From: Helicobacter bilis
GTDB lineage: Bacteria > Campylobacterota > Campylobacteria > Campylobacterales > Helicobacteraceae
DNA: 64,000 nucleotides
Direction of reading: 5' to 3'
NCBI RefSeq assembly: GCF_900198365.1
Contig: NZ_FZMS01000009.1
Span: 99,300 to 163,299 of the forward strand
This document shows, one piece after another, positions 9,395 to 16,850 of the stretch (its first letter is position 1; every line of letters starts with the position of its first letter). A program made the translations under genes and the position numbers. The notes below the pieces were generated by a model. The model did no database searches. It had not been told where the DNA came from and was given only the letters and a program-made list of their open reading frames with translations.

Positions 9395-9886
9395 ATGAAA
9401 GCACAAGGATTTATCCATAAATACGGCGACAATGTAGATACTGATGTTATTATTCCCGCAAGGTATTTAAACACCGCAGATCATAGGGAGCTTGCAAGTC
9501 ATTGTATGGAGGACATTGATAAGGATTTTGTGAAAAAAGTGAAGAATGGCGATATTATGGTGGGCGGATGGAACTTTGGCTGTGGGAGTAGCAGGGAACA
9601 CGCACCTATTGCGATTAAGGCAAGTGGGATAAGCTGCATTATCGCAAAAAGCTTTGCTAGAATCTTTTACCGCAATGCGATTAATATCGGCTTAGCGATT
9701 ATTGAATCTGAAGAGATAGCAGACTTTTTACAAGATGGCGATAGTGTAAGCATTGACTTTGATAAAGGTGAAATTATAGAATCTAAAAGCCAAAAAAGCT
9801 TTAGCACAACGCCCTTTCCACCTTTTATACAAGAGATTATCAACGCAAATGGGTATTTGAACTGGATAGCGAAAAATAAGAAGTAG
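9395..9886 (+). CDS. leuD: 3-isopropylmalate dehydratase small subunit
   Basis: 163 residues, swivel domain of the isopropylmalate isomerase that acts with the Fe-S large subunit LeuC in leucine synthesis. Motifs: [16 protein letters not shown] at the N-terminus and [15 protein letters not shown], then [16 protein letters not shown]. The length fits the archaeal/epsilon-type short LeuD. No other leu gene is in the window, so leuC, leuB and leuA must lie elsewhere. The start follows AAAAGGAAAAGCG. Confidence 0.93.
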   Translation: MKAQGFIHKYGDNVDTDVIIPARYLNTADHRELASHCMEDIDKDFVKKVKNGDIMVGGWNFGCGSSREHAPIAIKASGISCIIAKSFARIFYRNAINIGLAIIESEEIADFLQDGDSVSIDFDKGEIIESKSQKSFSTTPFPPFIQEIINANGYLNWIAKNKK

Positions 9887-10033
9887 GTTGTGTATTTATT
9901 TTTTACTAAGCATAAAAACCTCACGACTCACAAAACGAAGCGTCTTTAGAAAATTTCTTAGAAAAATTTTGAAAAGAGATTGGATATTTGATGCTTTTAA
10001 TTTGCCTCCATCATTTGTGAAACATGTTAAAAC

Positions 10034-10107
10034 AAGCATCAAGAATAAACATCACATGATTTTATTTAAGATCCATGTGGTATAGACAGCGTTTTCTCTT
10101 GATGCTT
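10034..10107. repeat. long-loop inverted repeat between convergent genes
   Basis: AAGCATCAAGA (10034-10044) is exactly complementary to TCTTGATGCTT (10097-10107), separated by about 52 bases. It lies between the converging leuD and FAH genes, so it may fold in the 3' ends of either transcript. Confidence 0.4.
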
Positions 10108-10123
10108 TTATGAAATCTTAACT

Positions 10124-10987
10124 CTATTTCTTAATATTTGTTTTCAAAGTCCCAATACCTTGTATTTCACATACGACTTCATCACCTATTTTTAAAAACT
10201 TAGGCGGTGTAAATCCCATGCCAACGCCACTTGGAGTCCCCATAGATATGATACTACCCGCCTTTAATGTAAAATATGAGGATAATTCAGCAATGACATG
10301 TGGCACATCAAAAATTAGCTTAGAAGTGTTGCTATTTTGCCGCAACTCACCATTCACATAACTTTTAATATCAAGGTTTGTAATATCCAAATCATCACGC
10401 AAAACAATACATGGACCCATAGGAAATGCACCCTCTAAACTTTTACCCGCATACCACTGCTTATGCTTTTGTTGCAAATCCCTTGCGGAAATATCATTGC
10501 CTATCGTGTATCCAAATACAAAATTAAGCGCATTTTCTCTTGTTGCATGGCGACAATCCTTGCCGATGATTACCACAAGCTCAACTTCATAATCTAGCTG
10601 ATTTGTATTATTTGTGATGAAAAAATCACCATTTGGTGCGTTGCACTCATTAATGCGTTTGCTAAAATAGACTGCCTCTTCGCGTTTGCCATCGAATGCT
10701 TCATTCTTAAAACGCATAGATTCTACTGCGTGTTCCATGTAATTAATGCCAAGACAGATAACATCTTGCATAGGCGTTTTAATAGGTGCGAGTAGCGTTA
10801 TATCGCTAAGTGGTATGAGTGGATTTGGCTTATTTAGATATTGCTTGAAGCTATTATAATGCACGATAAAATCGTTCATATTATTGCTTATATCAAGTGG
10901 CATAACCATTGCATCATTCTCACATAAGATTCCCAAAAATTCAATGCCTTTATCTAAGAATCTTACAAGCTTACCATGTAATTCCAT
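10124..10987 (-). CDS. fumarylacetoacetate hydrolase-family enzyme
   Basis: 287 residues, with the FAH fold in residues about 75-285. Metal-binding and active-site signatures: CLGINYMEH, DYEVELVVIIG with the acidic metal ligands, GNDISARDLQ, KSLEGAFPMGP and GTPSGVG. Family members cleave or decarboxylate 2-keto acids (acylpyruvases, oxaloacetate decarboxylases, 2-keto-4-pentenoate hydratases) with Mg2+. The substrate cannot be read from the sequence. It is a single gene with a ribosome site AGGATAAAGA before the ATG and a TGCTATCAT -10 upstream. Confidence 0.85.
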   Translation of the reverse strand: MELHGKLVRFLDKGIEFLGILCENDAMVMPLDISNNMNDFIVHYNSFKQYLNKPNPLIPLSDITLLAPIKTPMQDVICLGINYMEHAVESMRFKNEAFDGKREEAVYFSKRINECNAPNGDFFITNNTNQLDYEVELVVIIGKDCRHATRENALNFVFGYTIGNDISARDLQQKHKQWYAGKSLEGAFPMGPCIVLRDDLDITNLDIKSYVNGELRQNSNTSKLIFDVPHVIAELSSYFTLKAGSIISMGTPSGVGMGFTPPKFLKIGDEVVCEIQGIGTLKTNIKK

Positions 10988-11021
10988 TCTTTATCCTTTT
11001 GTGATTTTATTACAAACCTTA

Positions 11022-11030
11022 ATGATAGCA
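11022..11030 (-). promoter_or_regulatory. -10 element of the FAH gene
   Basis: TGCTATCAT on the minus strand, an extended -10, 34 bases before the ATG at 10987. No -35 box at the right distance. Confidence 0.5.
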
Positions 11031-11223
11031 TATAAGTGGGTAGTATTATTGTATAGTCAAGTCTTTTTGGAATTTCTTGTGTGCGAATGCAGACACAATA
11101 TATTCAAATATTTGTTATTAATTATTTACAAGAAAACTGCTAAATCATGAAAAAATGGAGAGGGGATAACTAGAATCATAAAGTATCGCAGTTAAATGAT
11201 TTTATTAAGATCTAACAAAAAAA

Positions 11224-11311
11224 TGGCCGGGAGAGAGGGATTCGAACCCCCGGAGGTGTGACCCTCAACGGTTTTCAAGACCGCCGCTTTCGACCACTCA
11301 GCCATCTCCCG
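11224..11311 (-). tRNA. tRNA-Ser(UGA)
   Basis: Class II tRNA with a long variable arm, acceptor CGGGAGA/TCTCCCG, discriminator G and encoded CCA. Anticodon TGA sits in loop CTTGAAA. It is the last gene of the leftward tRNA cluster. Confidence 0.95.
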
Positions 11312-11341
11312 CATACTCTAAAACATAGCAAACACTTTTTA

Positions 11342-11416
11342 TGGAGGCGACACTCGGATTCGAACCGAGGAATCAAAGCTTTGCAGGCTCATGCCTTACC
11401 ACTTGGCTATGTCGCC
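11342..11416 (-). tRNA. tRNA-Cys(GCA)
   Basis: Acceptor GGCGACA/TGTCGCC, anticodon GCA in CTGCAAA, T loop TTCGAAT, discriminator U and encoded CCA. Confidence 0.95.
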
Positions 11417-11438
11417 GATTATCTCATACATATAAAAG

Positions 11439-11524
11439 TGGTGCCCAAGACCGGACTTGAACCGGTACGGACTATGTCCGAGGGATTTTAAGTCCCTTGT
11501 GTCTACCATTTCCACCACCTGGGC
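11439..11524 (-). tRNA. tRNA-Leu(UAA)
   Basis: Class II tRNA, acceptor GCCCAGG/CTTGGGC, anticodon TAA in CTTAAAA, long variable arm, discriminator A and encoded CCA. Confidence 0.95.
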
Positions 11525-11529
11525 AAACA

Positions 11530-11559
11530 AGTCTATGATGACAAAAACCATCATAGACT
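11530..11559 (-). terminator. hairpin between TRL gene and tRNA-Leu
   Basis: A perfect 11-bp stem (AGTCTATGATG / CATCATAGACT) with an eight-base loop, followed on the minus strand by TTGTTT. It lies after the TRL stop codon and six bases before the 5' end of tRNA-Leu(UAA). It could end or attenuate the TRL message, or mark a processing point. Confidence 0.6.
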
Positions 11560-11584
11560 CTCTAGTCATATTTTCAAGGGTATA

Positions 11585-11896
11585 TTAGTTACCCTTTACG
11601 ATAGTGGTGTATTGACCATACAGACCAAGATAATTTTTAGCCTCTTGATCTATAAGCTTGATATCAGTGATACCACCAGCTTTAGCGGCAGCCTCCACAG
11701 AACAATCACCGAAAGCCACAAGACTTAAAATGCTTGTGCATGTAGCCGTGCCCTCTTTAGAATACTTAGCACTATCACCACCAACACCCTGTTTTACGCC
11801 TGTATATAAAGAACCCATAGGATATGGTGCAGCACAACCACTAATCAACAACGAACCAGCTAATAAAGAAGCAACTAACAACCCTTTTTTCATCAT
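11585..11896 (-). CDS. TRL-like lipoprotein
   Basis: 103 residues. A signal peptide ends in the lipobox LISGC, followed by AAPYPMGSLYTGVKQGV, the signature of the TRL-like family (PF13146), named after its tRNA-associated locus in Helicobacter. The gene sits between tRNA-Gly and tRNA-Leu of the cluster and runs the same way, as the family name predicts. Two cysteines in the mature part (TCTSILSL, GDCSVEAA) could form a disulfide. Function in the envelope is unknown. AAGGATAAG precedes two adjacent ATG codons (11896 or 11893). It probably shares the tRNA transcript. Confidence 0.88.
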   Translation of the reverse strand: MMKKGLLVASLLAGSLLISGCAAPYPMGSLYTGVKQGVGGDSAKYSKEGTATCTSILSLVAFGDCSVEAAAKAGGITDIKLIDQEAKNYLGLYGQYTTIVKGN

Positions 11897-11924
11897 CTTA
11901 TCCTTACAAAAAAATTAACAAAAA

Positions 11925-11999
11925 TGGAGCGGGAAACGGGGATCGAACCCGCGGCCCCAACCTTGGCAAGGTTGTGCTCTACCACTGAGCTATTCCCGC
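11925..11999 (-). tRNA. tRNA-Gly(GCC)
   Basis: Acceptor GCGGGAA/TTCCCGC, anticodon GCC in TTGCCAA, D arm AGCTCAGTGGTAGAGC, encoded CCA. Confidence 0.95.
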
Positions 12000-12061
12000 A
12001 AAACAAATGAGGGTGAAGAATTATAGCATAAAAAACGATATTTTACAAAAAAAATATAAAA

Positions 12062-12146
12062 TGGTGCGGAAGAGAGGAATCGAACCTCCATGCCTTGCGG
12101 CGCTAGATCCTAAGTCTAGTGCGTCTGCCAATTTCGCCACTTCCGC
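12062..12146 (-). tRNA. tRNA-Leu(UAG)
   Basis: Class II tRNA, acceptor GCGGAAG/CTTCCGC, anticodon TAG in CTTAGGA, long variable arm, encoded CCA. It is the first gene of the cluster, just downstream of a TGGTATAAT element. Confidence 0.95.
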
Positions 12147-12162
12147 ATAAAAACAAATTGAG

Positions 12163-12171
12163 ATTATACCA
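12163..12171 (-). promoter_or_regulatory. promoter of the tRNA/TRL cluster
   Basis: TGGTATAAT on the minus strand, a perfect extended -10, ending 17 bases before the 5' end of tRNA-Leu(UAG). Confidence 0.75.
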
Positions 12172-12427
12172 CAATAAACTTAAAATAAAATAAAATTTCT
12201 AGTAATTATTTGATTTTAATGCGGAATAAGATTGACACTTCTTTTTGTGTGAGTATAAATTTTTTAAATATATCATGCGTAGAAAACACGAACTTATGTT
12301 TGACTCTGAAAATAATATGAAAGATTAAGTATAAAGTCATATTGGGCTGATAAGCTGTGTTGGTCTTACATAAAAGACTATTGAGACGACTTTGCGTTAC
12401 AAATCATCTCTCTTTTCATAGGACTTA
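12172..12427. other. divergent intergenic region, tRNA cluster / comM
   Basis: Together with the two flanking -10 elements this makes a gene-free stretch of 325 bases (12147-12471). I see no ORF or RNA fold in it beyond the divergent promoters. Confidence 0.5.
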
Positions 12428-12436
12428 TGCTATAAT
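12428..12436 (+). promoter_or_regulatory. -10 element of comM
   Basis: TGCTATAAT, a perfect extended -10, 35 bases before the comM ATG. Confidence 0.7.
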
Positions 12437-12471
12437 CCAAACATTGTTTCAAAAATAGTGGTAAGAAAAAC

Positions 12472-14004
12472 ATGGTAAATAGAATATATTGTGCGACACA
12501 AGATGGACTAAATTCTAAAATCATTGAAGTTGAGGCGACTTTTACGCGTGGATTACCTACCTTTAATATCACAGGACTTGCTTCAAGCTCTATTAAGGAA
12601 TCTCAACACCGCGTTACAAGCGCACTTGCTAATCTCTCCATAGATTTTCCACCGCTAAAGCTAACCATCAATCTCTCACCTTCAGATTTACCAAAAAATG
12701 GCAGCCATTTTGACTTACCCATCGCACTTTTGATAGCTGCGAGTAAAGAGAGTATTGTGCTTGATACATGGTTTGCCTTTGGTGAGTTAGGGCTATCTGG
12801 TGTGATAAAAAATGTGCCCTTAATCTATCCTATGCTACTTGATATTTCCCTGCAAAAGCCAAACGCAAAGGTTATTTTACCAAGTGAGGCAAGGTCGCTT
12901 TATAGCAAGATTCCAAATCTATCTATGTATTTTGCCAGTGATATATTAGAGGCACTTGAGATTCTAAGGGGGAATATAGCACAGGCAGATACAAGCAGTG
13001 ATTTTGAGTTTAAATCTTTTAAGATTAATGATATGCCATTTTATTATGATACTTCTTTTGAGTTAGATTTTGCTGATGTGAAAAGTCAAGAAAGGGCAGT
13101 GAGGGCGGCATTAATTGCTGCATGTGGATTCCATAATATCTTGTTTGAAGGGAGTCCAGGCTGTGGTAAAAGTATGATTGCAAAGCGTATGCAATACATT
13201 CTCCCGCCACTTAGTCTAAAAGAGATGATAGAGAGTGTGAAACTACAAGCCTATAACGAGCAAACACTATGCTATAAGCCTATACGGAATTTTCGATCGC
13301 CCCATCAAAGTGCATCAAAAGCTAGTATTCTAGGCAGTGCGACGCACCTTAAGGTAAATCCGGGCGAGATCGCCCTAGCACATAATGGCATTATATTTTT
13401 TGATGAATTGCCATATTTCAAGCGAGATATTTTAGAATCTTTGCGAGAGCCACTTGAGAATAATCAGTTAGCTATCTCAAGAGTGCATTCAAAGGTTATA
13501 TATGATACTTCATTTCTCTTTATCGGTGCGATGAACCCTTGCCCTTGTGGGAATCTACTTTCACCCACAAAAGAGTGTCGGTGCAAGGATTCTGAAATTA
13601 GAAGCTATCGAAATAATCTAAGTGAGCCATTTTTAGATAGAATAGACCTTTATATACAAATGCAAGAGCATATAGATACACCAAAACAAACTAGTGTTAT
13701 AGAATCTAAAGATATGCAAAAAATTGTCTTTAGCGTATTTAAGCGACAAGTTGAGCGAGGGCAAATGGATACAAAGGGAAATATTATCTTTAATGGTAAG
13801 CTATCGCCTTTGCAAGTGGAGCAATACTGCCCGCTTAGCCCAGAGTGCAAGAATCTTTTAGACCAAGCAAAAGCAAGGTTTAATCTAAGCTATCGAGGCG
13901 AACAAAAGATAAGAAAAGTCGCTAGAACCCTTGCTGATATGCAAGATTCTAATAACATACAAAAAGAGCATATTTTAGAAGCCCTAAGCTATCGTAAGGT
14001 GTGA
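12472..14004 (+). CDS. comM: ComM/YifB-family Mg-chelatase-like AAA+ helicase
   Basis: 510 residues. The N-terminal ChlI-like domain runs over 1-165 (FNITGLASSSIKES, NLSPSDLPKNGSHFDLPIAL), then an AAA+ domain with Walker A GSPGCGKS, Walker B IIFFDELP and the sensor NPCPCGN, and a C-terminal Mg-chelatase domain (SYRGEQKIRKVARTLAD). In Vibrio and Acinetobacter this hexameric helicase drives branch migration during natural transformation and integrates incoming single-stranded DNA. Helicobacter are naturally competent, and comEC is at 32543. The full length and motifs look intact. Confidence 0.92.
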   Translation: MVNRIYCATQDGLNSKIIEVEATFTRGLPTFNITGLASSSIKESQHRVTSALANLSIDFPPLKLTINLSPSDLPKNGSHFDLPIALLIAASKESIVLDTWFAFGELGLSGVIKNVPLIYPMLLDISLQKPNAKVILPSEARSLYSKIPNLSMYFASDILEALEILRGNIAQADTSSDFEFKSFKINDMPFYYDTSFELDFADVKSQERAVRAALIAACGFHNILFEGSPGCGKSMIAKRMQYILPPLSLKEMIESVKLQAYNEQTLCYKPIRNFRSPHQSASKASILGSATHLKVNPGEIALAHNGIIFFDELPYFKRDILESLREPLENNQLAISRVHSKVIYDTSFLFIGAMNPCPCGNLLSPTKECRCKDSEIRSYRNNLSEPFLDRIDLYIQMQEHIDTPKQTSVIESKDMQKIVFSVFKRQVERGQMDTKGNIIFNGKLSPLQVEQYCPLSPECKNLLDQAKARFNLSYRGEQKIRKVARTLADMQDSNNIQKEHILEALSYRKV

Positions 14005-14095
14005 GTGATTCTAGTGATATGTTGATATTTGCCTATTATCCTTAGCTTTGTGTTACACTAACGGTTTGCTTGGATTATTACACAAAAGGTAAAAC

Positions 14096-14890
14096 ATGAA
14101 AGATGTAAATATACAGGATTTTAGTGGATCTGTTGCGATATTGCAACTTGGCGATTTACAGAATAAAGAGCGGGTAACAACATATATAAAAAGCATACCA
14201 AAACACAGCATTGTGCTTATTGGAGAATATGTTGTTGATAGCTTTTTTTCACAAGATTGGGGAATGAAGCCAGAATCTTGTCTTAAGGATAAACATAAAC
14301 TTGATATATTTATGCATTTTTCAAAAAAATACGGACATACATTCATCGTGCCTTTTATACAGCATAAAAACAAGGGCTATTATAAGCAAATGGCAATAAT
14401 CACGCAAGATGGCTTTGCCACCTACACACAACAGCGACTGATACAATATCCACATTGGAATGAGGCAAACTTTTTTTCTAATGATACAAAAAAGCTGCCA
14501 AAGTTACCCATGACTTTCATGGCAAATGGTATAAAATTTGGTATTTTATTTGGCTTTGAAGCACATTTTGATGAGTTTTGGATGGAGTTTAAGAAAGATT
14601 CTGTTGATGTTGTGTTGGTCGCAAGTGCAAGCACCTTTACTTCACAAAAGCGTTGGCAGAATCTACTCACAACACACGCTTTTACAAATTCCTGCTATGT
14701 GTTTAGGGCAAATCGCATAGGCACACATCATGCAAGCGATGGGCAAACATGGGATTTTTACGGACATAGCTTTGTGAGCTTAGGACAAGATATTATAGAT
14801 TCTCTATTAAATGAAGAAGGCATGCTTTGTGTAGAGATTGACAAAGCTGCCTTAGAAGCACTTAAAAAAGAATGGGGGTTTAGAAGTTAA
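14096..14890 (+). CDS. nitrilase-superfamily fold protein lacking catalytic Lys and Cys
   Basis: 264 residues resembling the carbon-nitrogen hydrolase family (the HP0757 type of H. pylori). The catalytic Glu is kept in LIGEYV. Where the family has Lys in Y-x-K-x-x-L this protein has YTQQRL, and where it has the nucleophile in ICYE it has LFGFE, so Lys becomes Gln and Cys becomes Gly. Other fold motifs (YPHWNEANFF, DVVLVASASTF, YVFRANRIG) are kept and the frame is intact. This suggests a conserved non-catalytic relative rather than decay. My memory of HP0757 is that it shares both changes; that comparison should be confirmed. Partner unknown. Confidence 0.75.
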   Translation: MKDVNIQDFSGSVAILQLGDLQNKERVTTYIKSIPKHSIVLIGEYVVDSFFSQDWGMKPESCLKDKHKLDIFMHFSKKYGHTFIVPFIQHKNKGYYKQMAIITQDGFATYTQQRLIQYPHWNEANFFSNDTKKLPKLPMTFMANGIKFGILFGFEAHFDEFWMEFKKDSVDVVLVASASTFTSQKRWQNLLTTHAFTNSCYVFRANRIGTHHASDGQTWDFYGHSFVSLGQDIIDSLLNEEGMLCVEIDKAALEALKKEWGFRS

Positions 14891-14936
14891 CCCATTGTGA
14901 TAGTTTGGGTTTAACAAAATATTTTTATATTGTTGT

Positions 14937-14999
14937 AGATTATACTTTTAGCTTAAAATTGTTGTGGTTAGAAAAACTTGAAAAGGAGGCAAGCAATAG
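14937..14999 (+). repeat. decayed duplicate of the small phage ORFs
   Basis: 14937-14969 matches 15124-15158 (AGATTATACTT, then AGCTTAAA, ATTGTTG) with two single-base gaps, and 14968-14999 matches 15356-15388 (TTAGA.AA.CT.GA.AAAGGAG). The first copy joins the two parts directly, so it looks like a copy that lost about 200 bases. Apart from this, 14891-15089 holds nothing I can name. Confidence 0.6.
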
Positions 15000-15089
15000 A
15001 CGGCATGATGAGGGAAGTTGATAATCCTTTATTTACATTGTAACAAGTTAGAGATAGCTTGTTACATGATTTTCTATAAAGGTTATCTT

Positions 15090-15188
15090 ATGAGGAAACT
15101 TAAGAAAATCAAACTAATTTTACAGATTATACTTGTGAGCTTAAAGATTGTTGCAGTTTTGAGCTTAATTGTTAAAATGTGGAATTAG
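15090..15188 (+). CDS. tiny hydrophobic peptide, phage patch
   Basis: A 32-residue ORF, MRKLKKIKLILQ then IILVSLKIVAVLSLIVKMWN: a basic head followed by one membrane-spanning helix. AAAGGT lies before the ATG at a workable distance. Size and shape recall type I toxin peptides such as the AapA class of Helicobacter, but also many small phage membrane proteins. I do not see an antisense promoter with certainty. It lies in a duplicated, decayed patch before truncated recT, so it may be a relic. Confidence 0.4.
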   Translation: MRKLKKIKLILQIILVSLKIVAVLSLIVKMWN

Positions 15189-15197
15189 GTTTGACGT

Positions 15198-15214
15198 CCC
15201 CAAAAATAAAGGGG
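15198..15214 (+). repeat. CCCC/GGGG hairpin
   Basis: CCCC, nine A/T bases, GGGG, followed by AGGGGG, downstream of the 32-residue ORF. The perfect 13-base palindrome TGCTATTATAGCA follows at 15231-15243. Either could fold in the RNA of the phage patch; neither is followed by a T run. Confidence 0.4.
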
Positions 15215-15256
15215 AGGGGGAATGAAGAAATGCTATTATAGCAGAAAGGTTGAAAC

Positions 15257-15391
15257 ATGAATAGTTTTTTGATTGTTTTGTTAATTCTTATACTTGTTGT
15301 CTCAATCATACTAGACATTATAAGAATAAAAACTGATAAGGAAGTTGAAAAGCGATTAGACAAGCTAGAGAAAGGAGCTAACAATGAGTAA
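15257..15391 (+). CDS. 44-residue membrane protein, phage patch
   Basis: MNSFLIVLLILILVV, then SIILDIIRIK and a charged tail (DKEVEKRLDKLEKG): one N-terminal transmembrane helix and a short coiled-coil-like cytoplasmic segment. It overlaps the start of the recT remnant by eight bases, and its own end carries the AAAGGAG ribosome site of recT. Probably a small phage accessory protein; no family recognised. Confidence 0.55.
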   Translation: MNSFLIVLLILILVVSIILDIIRIKTDKEVEKRLDKLEKGANNE

Positions 15392-15827
15392 TAACATGAT
15401 ACAGCAACGCAAAAATGAAGTTATGGTTTTGCTTGAGAATAAAGAGATACAAGAGCGTTTATGTGCTTTATGCGGTAATGAAGCAAGTAAAGATAAGTTT
15501 AAAGCAAGTTTATTAAATATTGCATTAGATTCCAATTTATCTGCTTGTAGTATGCAAAGCATAGTTAAAGCAAGTTTAGATATAGCAGGGTTAAAGCTAA
15601 ATCTAAATAAGAATTTAGGTAAAGCTTATATTGTGCCACGCAGTGTAAGGCAGGGCAATAGTTATGTAACTGAAGCTAGAATCGATATAGGCTATAAAGG
15701 TTGGCTAGAGTTAGCAAAGCGTAGCAAGTTAAGCGTAAAAGCACATAGCGTATTTGATTGCGATGAGTTTAGCTATAATGTAGTAGGTGTTGATGAGAAT
15801 ATGACATTAATCCCTAAATATGCTTAG
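15384..15827 (+). pseudogene. truncated RecT-family single-strand annealing protein
   Basis: 147 residues matching the N-terminal half of phage RecT: an N-terminal helical part, LGKAYIVPRS (family LGxAYLIPY-like), ARIDIGYKGWLELAKRS (IGYKGxxxLAxRS) and then DEFSYNVVG. RecT proteins usually run to 250-300 residues, so the C-terminal half is gone; the frame stops at IPKYA. No exonuclease (RecE), integrase or terminase is near. This is a prophage or mobile-element remnant, with the two small ORFs just before it from the same source. Confidence 0.75.
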
Positions 15828-15938
15828 ATGAAACATGATTTTCTAAGCTATCTTGGCGTATGAAGTTATAAAACTTTGAAAACGAACTTATAAGATTACA
15901 CACCTTCTAGCAAAAAAGGATTAAAAATGCTTATATAA

Positions 15939-15959
15939 TGCAGGATAATTATCCCTGCA
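15939..15959. repeat. imperfect palindrome after recT remnant
   Basis: TGCAGGATAATTATCCCTGCA, symmetric but for one bulged base. It lies between the recT remnant and the convergent Hcp gene, with no T run on either side, so it could be a weak bidirectional terminator. Confidence 0.4.
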
Positions 15960-15988
15960 CTAGACAAAGTAAAATTACACAAAGAATC

Positions 15989-16699
15989 TTATTTATATTT
16001 ATTTAGTTGTAATTCATAACACGAGTCACCATCGCCAAGATTACAGCCCTTCTTATAAAACTCATGCGCTTTAACTATGTCATCTTCGCCCCCTTTCTCT
16101 GCATACATACTACCAGCAAAGTAGCAACTTGCCGCTTCACTCTTACCGCAATCTTGCAAAAGAATACTTAAAGCCTTTTCTTCAATCTCTTTTGCCCTCT
16201 CTATATCTTCATCAATGACAAAATCCCTTGCTAAACGATAACAGCCCCAGCCATCACCAAGATTACACGCACGATTATAAAGCTCTTGCTCACTCTCCAC
16301 TATATCCGCCTTATTATTCGATACCATAATGCCAAGATATGTGCAAGATTCCCCATTATACTTATCTGCTACCGGACTAAAACAAGACTTTTGTAGCACT
16401 GCTTGTGCGTGTGAAATATCGGCCTCTTCCAGCGTCTCATAGGCATAATACCAGCATGCACGACCATATTCAAGATTACAAGCTTCCCGCAATAACTCCA
16501 ATCCAAGATCTTCATTATGTTCTATCACACTTGCATACGAGCTTTGCGATACAAGTTTTGCTGCCTTATCACGCTTTTCATCTTGTAGGGTTTGCACTCT
16601 ATTTTGCGACAACAATGTATTTACCCTAGCTTGTAAAGCCATGTCATCTTGTGTTAAAATCGCACTAGAAAGTAGCAATGTCTTTAATGTAAATAGCAT
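15989..16699 (-). CDS. Sel1-like/Hcp-type cysteine-rich secreted protein
   Basis: 236 residues from ATG 16699, which has AAGGAG six bases before it; the longer frame from 16717 contains that ribosome site and is rejected. The N-terminus MLFTLKTLLLSSA is a signal peptide. About five Sel1-like helical repeats follow, each with a Cys pair (ACNLEYGRAC, SCFSPV..ESC, ACNLGDGWGC, DCGKSEAASC, GCNLGDGDSC), the disulfide pattern of Helicobacter cysteine-rich proteins. Hcp proteins are secreted or periplasmic and immunogenic in H. pylori, some binding penicillin. A divergent promoter pair separates it from telA. Confidence 0.85.
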   Translation of the reverse strand: MLFTLKTLLLSSAILTQDDMALQARVNTLLSQNRVQTLQDEKRDKAAKLVSQSSYASVIEHNEDLGLELLREACNLEYGRACWYYAYETLEEADISHAQAVLQKSCFSPVADKYNGESCTYLGIMVSNNKADIVESEQELYNRACNLGDGWGCYRLARDFVIDEDIERAKEIEEKALSILLQDCGKSEAASCYFAGSMYAEKGGEDDIVKAHEFYKKGCNLGDGDSCYELQLNKYK

Positions 16700-16736
16700 G
16701 TTTTCTCCTTTCACCATCGTAGAATATAAGAATGCA

Positions 16737-16742
16737 ATTATA
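16737..16742 (-). promoter_or_regulatory. -10 element of the Hcp gene
   Basis: TATAAT on the minus strand in AAGCTATAAT, 37 bases before the ATG at 16699. Confidence 0.6.
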
Positions 16743-16811
16743 GCTTAAATTCTATCGCAATTATTAAAAATACAACCTTAACACACATGTTATAGAAAAT
16801 AGGTTTAATTC

Positions 16812-16820
16812 TGCTATAAT
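16812..16820 (+). promoter_or_regulatory. -10 element of the TelA gene
   Basis: TGCTATAAT, perfect extended -10, 30 bases before the ATG at 16851. Confidence 0.7.
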
Positions 16821-16850
16821 TTTTCTATTTAAAGGATAAAGGGGGCTATA

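Noticed and set aside
9888..10085. 65-codon ORF after leuD
   Set aside because: No ribosome site, composition like noncoding DNA, no family; overlaps the long inverted repeat between convergent genes.
11258..11491. 77-codon ORF on the plus strand
   Set aside because: It runs antisense across three tRNA genes; the tRNAs explain the sequence.
15231..15243. TGCTATTATAGCA as a terminator
   Set aside because: Perfect palindrome but very short and without a T run; kept only as a remark on the phage patch.
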